From the NCBI GenBank assembly GCA_041488095.1, contig JBGPOP010000048.1:1-26624 (forward strand): a stretch of DNA of 26,624 nucleotides. The letters are read 5' to 3'. How positions within the stretch are numbered: the first letter of the stretch is position 1; every line of letters begins with the position of its first letter. The notes under the pieces are model-generated. The model worked only from the letters and a program-made list of their open reading frames with translations, searched no databases and had not been told where the DNA came from. Source of the stretch: DASYPQ01 sp041488095 (GTDB taxonomy: Bacteria; Planctomycetota; UBA1135; GCA-002686595). Shown one piece after another: positions 13,950 to 21,387 of the stretch. The translations under genes and the position numbers were made by a program.

Positions 13950-15347
13950 TTGCAACGCAATCAATCCGGCTTTGAGATTCGTGGGTCTCGTTGCGCTCTT
14001 CTCGGCCTGGCGCTCGTCCTGGGATGCAGGAGCACCTACAGGCCCGAGCCCCTGAACGAAAGAGCGATCTCGTCGCACCTCGATGCCGCCGTCGAGGTGC
14101 CGGCTTCGCTTGCCGGCCCGTCGCGCGAGCCGTTGAGACGAGATCGACGGCTGGAGTCTTCTGCGGAACCGATGTCTCTCACGCTCCCCCAGGCCCAGAC
14201 ACTCGGCCTGCTTCGTCACCCGCGTCTCGAGCGCTTGCGCGCCGAGCGGGGTTTCGCGGACGCGGCGGAGATTCGCGCCAAGATCCGTCCCGACCCCGAG
14301 CTCTCGCTCTCGGCCCTCTGGATCTCTCCCCAGGCCGTGCTCGGCGCAGTGGCGGCGCTGCGCTGGGAGCTCCTGCCCTCAGGGACGCGTGGAGCTCGCC
14401 GTGGGCTTGCATGCTCCTTGCGCAGCTCGATCGATGCGCGAGTCGCGGCGGAGGAATGGCGCGTTGCGCAGGCGGCGCGGGTCGCGTGGCTGGAGGTGGC
14501 GAGGGACGAGCGTGCCATCGCGCTGGCAGAACGGGCAGAGGCGCTGGCGCAGGAGACGCGCGACTTCGGTCGGTCGATGCTGGAGCGAAGGGCGACGACG
14601 GAGACCGAGAGTGCGGTACTGGACCTTGCTCTGGGAGAGGCCGAGCGCGAGGTCGTCGCGCGCCGGGGGGCCTTGGCGTCGAGCCGCGCACGTCTCGCAC
14701 AAGCCCTCGGACTCCCTTCGAGCTTGGTCGTGCACCCCATGGCTGAGGGCGACTCGCTCGAGCCGCTGGAGCCCGACGTACCGGCCGGATCGGCGGACGA
14801 GCTCCTCCTGAGCAGGCTGCCTGATCTGCGTGAAGCGCGCGCGAGCTACGAGCTCGCCGAACGCGAGCTCGAATTGGCCCATCTCGGAGCACTGCCGAAG
14901 TTTTCCGTGGGCCCGGATGCGCAGCGCGACGCCGACTCGACGTACCTCGGCGGCGGGGGGAGCGTGACGATACCGATCCACGACAAGAACCGCGCTGGGA
15001 TCGCGGAGGCGGAGACCCGGCGCAGGATCGCGTCCCTCGCGTTCGAGGAGACGCTCTTCGGGGCACGCGCCGCAGTTTCCGAAGCGCGCGCCGCCGAAGA
15101 AACCGCGGCACGCTCGCTGGCAGTTCATGAACAATCGGTTGCACCCCTTGCAGCCGCGGCCCTGGCAGCTGCGCAGCGCGCGGTCGATGCAGGCGCTGCC
15201 GACCTACTGACCTTGTTGCTCGCACGTCAGCGAGCCCTGGAAGCGGAGCGCGCGGAGCTGGACCTACGCGCTGCGCACGCCATTGCGACGGCGCAACTCG
15301 AAGCCGCGTTCGGTCCCGAGCCCGCCCTGCCGGGCGAAGCGCCCTGA
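13950..15347 (+). CDS. czcC: TolC/CzcC-type outer-membrane efflux lipoprotein
   Basis: The outer-membrane channel of a tripartite heavy-metal RND pump. The N-terminus has a hydrophobic stretch and lipobox (RCALLGLALVLGC), so lipidation is likely. The body (about residues 90-460) is made of long Ala/Arg/Glu-rich helices in two repeats, typical of the outer-membrane efflux protein fold, with LTLPQAQTLGLLRHPRLERL opening the first repeat and KFSVGPDAQRD, SVTIPIHDKNRAGIAEAETRRR in the second. I chose the TTG at 13950 because a GGAGA ribosome binding site lies about seven bases upstream and the lipobox Cys falls at residue 26. An ATG at 13881 in the same frame would put the Cys at about residue 49, too far for a signal peptide. 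The czcB-like gene follows after 16 bases. The substrate metal is unknown. Confidence 0.85.
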   Translation: MQRNQSGFEIRGSRCALLGLALVLGCRSTYRPEPLNERAISSHLDAAVEVPASLAGPSREPLRRDRRLESSAEPMSLTLPQAQTLGLLRHPRLERLRAERGFADAAEIRAKIRPDPELSLSALWISPQAVLGAVAALRWELLPSGTRGARRGLACSLRSSIDARVAAEEWRVAQAARVAWLEVARDERAIALAERAEALAQETRDFGRSMLERRATTETESAVLDLALGEAEREVVARRGALASSRARLAQALGLPSSLVVHPMAEGDSLEPLEPDVPAGSADELLLSRLPDLREARASYELAERELELAHLGALPKFSVGPDAQRDADSTYLGGGGSVTIPIHDKNRAGIAEAETRRRIASLAFEETLFGARAAVSEARAAEETAARSLAVHEQSVAPLAAAALAAAQRAVDAGAADLLTLLLARQRALEAERAELDLRAAHAIATAQLEAAFGPEPALPGEAP

Positions 15348-15363
15348 CCCCTGAGCTGCTCCC

Positions 15364-16638
15364 ATGAAGCCCCATCTCATCCGAACGTTCCTCTTCGTGG
15401 CCGGCACGGCCGCAATGTTGCCCGCCTGCACGCAGAAGAATTCCGAATTTGCCAAACAGGCTGCTCCTGTTGGGGAAGCCGGTCACGTGCCGGCCCCCAG
15501 CGAGGAAGCCCACAAGCAGACTTCCGCGATCGGCGGGAACCCGCAGGGCGGCGCGCTGCTCATCCTCGGTCCCGACGCTCTGCGGGACTTGCGGCTGACG
15601 ACGCGCCGGGCCGAAAAGCGCGCCGCTGGCGACACGATCACGGCGCTGGGGTCCCTCGAGCTCGACCCGAACAGGATCCACGCGGTCTCGACGTCCCTCG
15701 CCGGCCGCGTGATCGCCCTCTCGAGGAGCGTCGGAGAGCGCGTCGAGTCGGGCGAAGTGCTGGTCGAGCTGATTTCGATCGAGCTCGCACGTGCCCAGGT
15801 GGCCCTCGAAGCCTCGCGAGCACGTGTGGCCATCGTCGAGGAGCGGCGCAAGCTCGCGGCACAGCAGCGAGACCGGATGCGGGAGCTGGCCGAAAGTCGC
15901 ATGGCGACGGTGCGCGACGTCCAGGCCGCGGAGGCTGAGCTCGCTGCGCGAGTTGCCGATGTCTCCGAGGCCGAAGCCCTCGCGCGCGAAGCGGAGCGCA
16001 CGCTGGCGGCCTTCTCGATCGAGCCGGCCGAGGGCGAAGGGCGCTTCGTGCTGAGAGCCCCCGCTCCCGCCACCGTGACTTTCCGCGATGGGTCCGTGGG
16101 GGAAGCGGTCGAGGCGGGACATACCTTCCTTCGGATCGCCTCGCTCGCCGAGCTCCAGGCCGTCGTCCGTCCCTTCGAGCGCGACGGAGCGCGCATCGAC
16201 GGGTCGGCTGCGGTCCGGCTGAGCGCCGCCGCGCATCCCGGACGCACCTTCGAGGCGCGCTTCCTTCGTGCCGGTCCGCAAGTGGACCCGGAGACGCGCA
16301 CGCTGCCTGTGCGCCTCGCCGTGCCGAACCCCACGGGAGAGCTGCTCCCGGGCATGAGCGTGACCGCCGAGATCCGGCTGGCTGCCCCCGCGGCCCAGGA
16401 GGTCGTGACCGTGCCGATCGCCGCGGTGCAGCGGGTCGACCGTGACTGGTGCGTCTTCGTCCCGCGCGGCCAGGGCCGCTTCGAACGCAGGGCAGTCGCA
16501 CGCGGGCGCGACTTGGGGGGAGAGGTCGAGATCCTGGGCGGCCTGGCTCCGGACGAGGAGGTCGTGGTGGAGGGTGCCTTCGTGCTGCGCTCGGAATCGA
16601 CGCGTGGCGCCGACGAGGGCGACGAGCACGACCACTGA
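15364..16638 (+). CDS. czcB: RND efflux membrane-fusion (periplasmic adaptor) lipoprotein
   Basis: Links the inner-membrane RND pump to the outer-membrane channel. 424 residues. The N-terminus MKPHLIRTFLFVAGTAAMLPAC is a lipoprotein signal with a LPAC lipobox at Cys22. The order of domains is standard for the family: first lipoyl half (STSLAGRVIALSRSVGERVESGEVL), a long alpha-hairpin (about 140-215), second half RAPAPATVTFRDGSVGEAVEAG, a beta-barrel (LQAVVRPFERDGARI) and the membrane-proximal part ending GGLAPDEEVVVEGAFVLRSE. The last residues DEGDEHDH are His/Asp-rich, which could bind divalent metal. The ATG at 15364 follows the channel gene by 16 bases, and the RND gene starts 13 bases after its stop. 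Confidence 0.9.
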   Translation: MKPHLIRTFLFVAGTAAMLPACTQKNSEFAKQAAPVGEAGHVPAPSEEAHKQTSAIGGNPQGGALLILGPDALRDLRLTTRRAEKRAAGDTITALGSLELDPNRIHAVSTSLAGRVIALSRSVGERVESGEVLVELISIELARAQVALEASRARVAIVEERRKLAAQQRDRMRELAESRMATVRDVQAAEAELAARVADVSEAEALAREAERTLAAFSIEPAEGEGRFVLRAPAPATVTFRDGSVGEAVEAGHTFLRIASLAELQAVVRPFERDGARIDGSAAVRLSAAAHPGRTFEARFLRAGPQVDPETRTLPVRLAVPNPTGELLPGMSVTAEIRLAAPAAQEVVTVPIAAVQRVDRDWCVFVPRGQGRFERRAVARGRDLGGEVEILGGLAPDEEVVVEGAFVLRSESTRGADEGDEHDH

Positions 16639-16651
16639 GCGGAGACTCCCC

Positions 16652-19600
16652 ATGATCGAACGCTTCGTCAAGCTCGGACTGCGTCGCCCTGTCCTCGGCG
16701 CGCTGCTCGTGCTCGCTACCGCCGCCCTCGGGTTCCTCTCGCTCCGAACGCTGCCGGCCGACGTCTTCCCGGACCTCTCGACGCCGATCTTCAACTTGAT
16801 CGTCCAGGACGCCTCGATGGCGCCCGAGGAGCTCGAGCGGGCGATCTCGGTGCCGCTGGAGACGGCGCTCTCGGGAGTTCCCGGAGTCCGTCGCGTGCGC
16901 TCGCTCTGCACGCTGGGCATCGCGCAGATCACCGTCGAGTTCGAGCCCGACGCCGACTACTGGCGCGCCCGGCAGCTCGTCGCAGAGCGCGTCGCCCAGG
17001 TGTCGAGCAGCCTGCCGCCGGGCATCGAGCCGCCTTTGATTTCCTCCGTTTCCGTGCGGATCAACGAGGTCATGGAGCTCTCTCTGGAAGCGGACCCGGG
17101 CCAGGCCGACCTGCTCGCGCTGCGCGACCTCGCCCAGTTCGAGGTCGGAAACCGCCTGGCCGCGATCCCGGGCGTCGCCACGGTCGAGCGGCTGGGCGGC
17201 CATCTCAAGGAGTTCCAGATCCTGCTCGATCCCGCGCGCATGGTGGCCCGGGGCGTGACGCTCGCGGACGTGCTGCACGCCGCCTCGGAAGCCAACCTCA
17301 ATGCCTCGGGCGGCTTCATCCAGCGCGGGGAGAACGAGTGGACCGTGCGCGCGCTCGGAAGGGTCGCGAGCGTCGACGAGCTGCGTCGCTCGCTCGTGAC
17401 CTCGAAGGGAGGAATGCCGGTGCTCCTCGGCGACGTGGCCGATGTGCGGGAGGGCGGCGCGCTCCGGCGTGGCATCGCGCACAAGCTCGTGGGCGAGGTC
17501 GTGAGCATGCGGATCATCAAGCAGTTCGGTGCCGACACCGTCGCGCTCTCGCAGGCGGTCCGACCCGTGGTAGCGGAGATCCAGGAGGGGCTGCCGGAGG
17601 GCGTGCGCCTCGTGATCGACTACGACCAGGGCGATGTGGTCCAGGCGTCGCTCCGGGGCCTCGGGAAGTCCATCGCGATCGGCGCCGTGCTCGTGGTGCT
17701 GGTCCTAGGGCTCCTGCTCGGCGACCTGCGCGCTGCCGGGCTCGTCACGCTGACGATCCCGCTCTCGATCTCGATCAGCGGGATCATCCTTCGCCTCACG
17801 GGTTCGGGCTTCAACGCCATGACGCTCGGCGGCCTGGCGATCGCCGTCGGCCTCCTCGTCGATGCGGGGATCATCATCTGCGAGAACGTCGTGCACCGCC
17901 TGACCGAGCATCGCTCAGGTCCAGGAGAACGCTCGACGGTCGTCGGAAGCGCCTGCCTGGAGATGGCCCGCCCGATCGCGTTCGCCACCGCGATCGTGAT
18001 CGCCGTCTTTGGCCCGCTGATCGCCCTTTCGGGCATCGAAGGGAAGCTCTACCGGCCGCTGGCTCTTGCAGTCGTCGGCGCGGTGGGCGCTTCCCTCTTC
18101 GTATCGGTGCAGCTCCTTCCCGGGCTGGCAGGGGTCCTCCTGCGTCCGCGGCCGGCGTCCAAGCACGAGGACGTGGCCATCATCCGCGGCATCAAGAGGG
18201 TCTATCGCCCCGCGCTCGAGTTCACGCTGCGCTTCGCCGGCTGGGTGCAGCTCGGCACGCTCGCGGCGATCGTCGCGGCCGTGCTCCTCGCCTCGCGCAT
18301 CGGCGGAGACTTCCTTCCGAAGCTGGATGAGGGGGCCCTGCTGGTGAACACAGCCGTCAGCCCCGACGCGTCCCTCGACCTCGTCGACCGCCTCAATCAC
18401 CGCGTCGAGGATGCGCTGCGCTCGTTCCCCGAGGTCCAGGAGGTCGTCCGGCGCACGGGCAGGGGTGAGCGCACCGAGGATCCGATGGCCCACACGTATT
18501 CCGACGTCCTGGTCGTCCTGCGCGATGATGCCAGACGGCGCGGCGACGACCTGGTCGAAGCCATGCGACCCGTCCTCGCGAAGATCCCGGGCATCCGCTC
18601 GAGCTTCACCACTCCGTTGGGGATGCGCATCGATGAAGGGCTCGCGGGGACGACAGCCGATCTTTCGGTGAAGGTCTTCGGAGGCGATCTCGGCGAGCTC
18701 GAGCGCCAGGCCGCGGACGTGCAGAGGATCCTGAGCACTGTTCCTGGCCTGACCGACGTGAGGGCCGAGACGCTCGGCGGCATTCCCGAGCTGCGGCTGA
18801 CGATCGACCGCGAAGCGTGCAATCGTCTGGGGGTCGAGGTCGGAGAGATCGTGCGCGCCGTCTCGGTCCTCCTGGTCGGGGAGAAGGTGTCGGAGGCCTG
18901 GGTGGGAACGCGGCGCTACGACATCGTCGTGCGCCTGGCCGACGAGGCCAAGCGGGACCTGCCCGCACTGCGCGCGATCCGGATCGACACGGGTCACGGG
19001 ACGACCGTGCCGCTGGACGAGATCGCGCGCATCGAGGAGACGCAGGGGCCATCCGCGATCCGCCGCGAAGCCGGGATGCGACGCATCGCGGTCGACGCGG
19101 CCGTCGAGGGCCGCGACCTCGCTTCGGCGGCGGCCGAGGTGCGCTCGTCGCTGGAGAGGGAGGTCCGGCTCCCTGCCGGGTACTCGTTCTCGCTCGGCGG
19201 CCGGGTCGAGGGACAGGAACGGTCGCAACGCGCGCTCGTCGTGGCGATCCTCGTGGCCGCCGTGGCGGTGTTCGTGCTGCTCTACCTCGCCCTGGACTCG
19301 CTCGCGGAGACGCTCGTCATCCTCGGAACGCTGCCCAGCGCCTTCGTGGGCGGGATCCTCGCGCTCTGGCTGACGGACGGGACCTGGAACGTGAGCTCGC
19401 TCGTCGGGTTGATCGGACTGTTCGGGATCGCCGTCCAGAACGGCCTCGTGCTCATCACCCAGACCAAGGGGCTGATCGCGCACGGGGTCCCGTTCGAGCA
19501 AGCGATCCGTGAAGCCAGCGTGTCACGCGTCCGTCCGAAGCTCATGACTGCGTCTACCGCGATCCTCGGCCTTCTGCCGTTGGTCGTCTTCCACTTTCGC

Positions 19601-19747
19601 GGTGCCGAGCTGGAGAAGCCGCTCGCGGTCGTGATGATCGGAGGGCTCGTGACCTCGACGCTTTTCATCCTGCTCGCCCTGCCCGTCTTCTATGAGTGGG
19701 TGCACGCCGTGGCGCGCAGATTGGGCCATCCCGAGGTGGCCGAGTAG
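16652..19747 (+). CDS. czcA: Heavy-metal efflux RND pump (CzcA/CusA family)
   Basis: The inner-membrane proton-driven pump of the tripartite system, 1031 residues, a normal length. It opens with IERFVKLGLRRPVLGALLVLA, the first helix, followed by LPADVFPDLSTPIFNLIVQD typical of this family. The central helix motif is AVGLLVDAGIIICEN: the Asp404 and Glu411 positions match CzcA Asp408 and Glu415, but the first Asp of the CzcA triad (D402) is Ala398 here, as in CusA. A late QNGLVLITQTKG and the C-terminal helix LVTSTLFILLALPVFYEWV are also family features. The periplasmic RTGRGERTEDPMAHTYSDV and MRIDEGLAGTTADLSVKVFG segments fit CzcA-type pumps; Glu replaces the metal-binding Met seen in CusA. 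The substrate is therefore unlikely to be decided from sequence alone. Confidence 0.92.
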   Translation: MIERFVKLGLRRPVLGALLVLATAALGFLSLRTLPADVFPDLSTPIFNLIVQDASMAPEELERAISVPLETALSGVPGVRRVRSLCTLGIAQITVEFEPDADYWRARQLVAERVAQVSSSLPPGIEPPLISSVSVRINEVMELSLEADPGQADLLALRDLAQFEVGNRLAAIPGVATVERLGGHLKEFQILLDPARMVARGVTLADVLHAASEANLNASGGFIQRGENEWTVRALGRVASVDELRRSLVTSKGGMPVLLGDVADVREGGALRRGIAHKLVGEVVSMRIIKQFGADTVALSQAVRPVVAEIQEGLPEGVRLVIDYDQGDVVQASLRGLGKSIAIGAVLVVLVLGLLLGDLRAAGLVTLTIPLSISISGIILRLTGSGFNAMTLGGLAIAVGLLVDAGIIICENVVHRLTEHRSGPGERSTVVGSACLEMARPIAFATAIVIAVFGPLIALSGIEGKLYRPLALAVVGAVGASLFVSVQLLPGLAGVLLRPRPASKHEDVAIIRGIKRVYRPALEFTLRFAGWVQLGTLAAIVAAVLLASRIGGDFLPKLDEGALLVNTAVSPDASLDLVDRLNHRVEDALRSFPEVQEVVRRTGRGERTEDPMAHTYSDVLVVLRDDARRRGDDLVEAMRPVLAKIPGIRSSFTTPLGMRIDEGLAGTTADLSVKVFGGDLGELERQAADVQRILSTVPGLTDVRAETLGGIPELRLTIDREACNRLGVEVGEIVRAVSVLLVGEKVSEAWVGTRRYDIVVRLADEAKRDLPALRAIRIDTGHGTTVPLDEIARIEETQGPSAIRREAGMRRIAVDAAVEGRDLASAAAEVRSSLEREVRLPAGYSFSLGGRVEGQERSQRALVVAILVAAVAVFVLLYLALDSLAETLVILGTLPSAFVGGILALWLTDGTWNVSSLVGLIGLFGIAVQNGLVLITQTKGLIAHGVPFEQAIREASVSRVRPKLMTASTAILGLLPLVVFHFRGAELEKPLAVVMIGGLVTSTLFILLALPVFYEWVHAVARRLGHPEVAE

Positions 19748-19822
19748 CCAGCCTGCGCGGCTCCGAGACCGGGTGCCTGGGCAGGATGCTCCCGTCGACG
19801 GCACCCTCCCCGACGATCGCCT

Positions 19823-21199
19823 TCAGCCGGGCGATGGGAGCCGTTGTCGCCACATCGCGCGGTAGCCGTCGAGGCCTCCGACGTCAGTCGCGCGACACGC
19901 GTGCGGCGTCACCGACACGCTCGCTGCCGGCCATCGCGCAAGGACGACCGCACCCGCCGTCGTCCCGCTCGCCTCTCCCGCGACGAGCACCTCGTCGTCG
20001 TGGCGCAGGGCCGCGAGCAGGGCGGCGAACGCGGGCGTCCGCAGGAAGCTCCCTTCGACGATGCAGGGGCCCTTCGCGCCGACGAGGTCCAGGCACAGGT
20101 CGGTCATCAGGGCGCAGTACAGGACTGCGAGCGCCGTGCGCTCGCGAGGACCCTCGCGCAAGTCTCCCTCGATGCGGCCGGACGACGAGCGGAACGGACC
20201 TCCTTCCCCGGCGAACCCCGGCAGCGCGAGCAGCCGGCGATCGACCACACTCTGCACGTCGTCGCCGTCGACCTCGCCGAGCTCGCCGCGCGACTTCGCG
20301 ATCACCTCCAGCTCGCGCCCGCCCATGAATCGGCTCGTCGGCACCGGATCACCCAACGCGTCCACGTTCGCGAGCGTGTCGGCGACAGCATCGAGCCGAT
20401 CGATCGACCCTCCGGCGGCCATGCACACGACCCACGTCCCGGTGGATACCACCGAGAACGGCGGGCGGCGTGCGGTGCGGTGGGGGAGGTAGCTCGCGTT
20501 GCTGTCGTGGATTCCGACCAGCACCCGACAGCCCGGCCCCAGCCCTGTCGCCGCGCGCACCTCCTGCCTGAGCGTGCCGAGCTCCCCCCACGCCGGCTCG
20601 ATCGGGGCGAACAGGGCGTCCCAACCGCGCGAGCTCGCGAGCGAGGAGAATCTGCGCGAGCGAGGGCACCACAGGTCGGTGTGGCACCCGAGCGACGTGA
20701 CCTCCGACACCTTGCGTCCCGTGAGGCGCCAGCCGATGTACTGCGCGTAGAGCAGGATCTCGGTGACTCGCGCGAGCTCCTCGGGCATCCGCACGGCCTG
20801 CCAGTGCAGCTGCCGGCCCAGGTTGAGGCCGGCGGGCAGACGCGGCGAGAGCGTCTCCTGGAACGGCGGCGCCGGATACGTGCTCGCGAGCTCGTCCGGC
20901 CCGGCGAACTCGTAATCCATCACGGGCAGCGCGAGCTCGTCTCCGGCCATCAGCGCGGCGGCCGCCCCGTGAGCCACGGGAACCACGACCTCGATCGGCC
21001 AGCGCCGCGCGAGCTCGCGCAGCCCTCCGAGGATCCAGGCCAGCGTCCCCTCGACGTCGAGGTGCGGGTACGGAAGCTCCGCGATCGCGCGCGACGGCGC
21101 CCGGCGCTCCTCGCGCACGACGCCGCCGTCGTCCACGACGCTCAGCTTCGTGCTCGTCTTGCCGACGTCGACGACCGCGATGCGCCCCTCGCCGCTCAT
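19823..21199 (-). CDS. rhaK: FGGY-family sugar kinase, likely L-rhamnulokinase
   Basis: Phosphorylates L-rhamnulose to L-rhamnulose 1-phosphate (inferred from the locus). A 458-residue cytoplasmic ATP-dependent kinase of the ASKHA fold. The N-terminus IAVVDVGKTSTKLSVVD is the phosphate-1 motif. The central LVGIHDSNASYLPHRT carries the likely catalytic Asp, and FSVVSTGTWVV is the phosphate-2 loop. Later VGAKGPCIVEGSFLRTPAFAALLA and VLVAGEASGTTAGAVVLA match the adenosine-binding half. The ATG at 21199 gives a good start. It is divergent from rhaD, as a Rhizobium-type RhaK-RhaD arrangement would be, but an L-fuculose or related kinase cannot be excluded by sequence alone. It faces the czcA end with about 75 bases between stops. 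Confidence 0.85.
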   Translation of the reverse strand: MSGEGRIAVVDVGKTSTKLSVVDDGGVVREERRAPSRAIAELPYPHLDVEGTLAWILGGLRELARRWPIEVVVPVAHGAAAALMAGDELALPVMDYEFAGPDELASTYPAPPFQETLSPRLPAGLNLGRQLHWQAVRMPEELARVTEILLYAQYIGWRLTGRKVSEVTSLGCHTDLWCPRSRRFSSLASSRGWDALFAPIEPAWGELGTLRQEVRAATGLGPGCRVLVGIHDSNASYLPHRTARRPPFSVVSTGTWVVCMAAGGSIDRLDAVADTLANVDALGDPVPTSRFMGGRELEVIAKSRGELGEVDGDDVQSVVDRRLLALPGFAGEGGPFRSSSGRIEGDLREGPRERTALAVLYCALMTDLCLDLVGAKGPCIVEGSFLRTPAFAALLAALRHDDEVLVAGEASGTTAGAVVLARWPAASVSVTPHACRATDVGGLDGYRAMWRQRLPSPG

Positions 21200-21263
21200 G
21201 GTGTCCCGATCACTGCCGCGTCGAGCACGGCACCCCGGCCCGTTGCTCCGAGCCTTGCGACGA

Positions 21264-21286
21264 CGATCCGATGCCGGTGCGGATCG
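21264..21286. promoter_or_regulatory. Inverted repeat, candidate rha operator
   Basis: CGATCCG (21264-21270) and CGGATCG (21280-21286) are perfect 7-base arms around nine bases. The site lies between the divergent rhaK start (21199) and rhaD start (21388), where a sugar-responsive repressor or activator would act. A GC-rich palindrome CGCGCATGCGCG (21285-21296) overlaps its edge. No regulator gene is in the window. Confidence 0.45.
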
Positions 21287-21387
21287 CGCATGCGCGCATT
21301 CTTCGCCGGGCTCGGCTCGCGAGTCAACCCGCGCCCGCCGTCTTCGCTGCGGTTCGCGCGTATGGCAGAATGCGCGCGCCCCGCCCC

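Noticed and set aside
14179..16932. A 917-codon open frame on the minus strand across the czcC-czcB region
   Set aside because: It mirrors the GC-rich third positions of the plus-strand genes, whose family motifs are unmistakable. Its translation is low-complexity Arg/Ala/Pro/Gly sequence with no domain signal.
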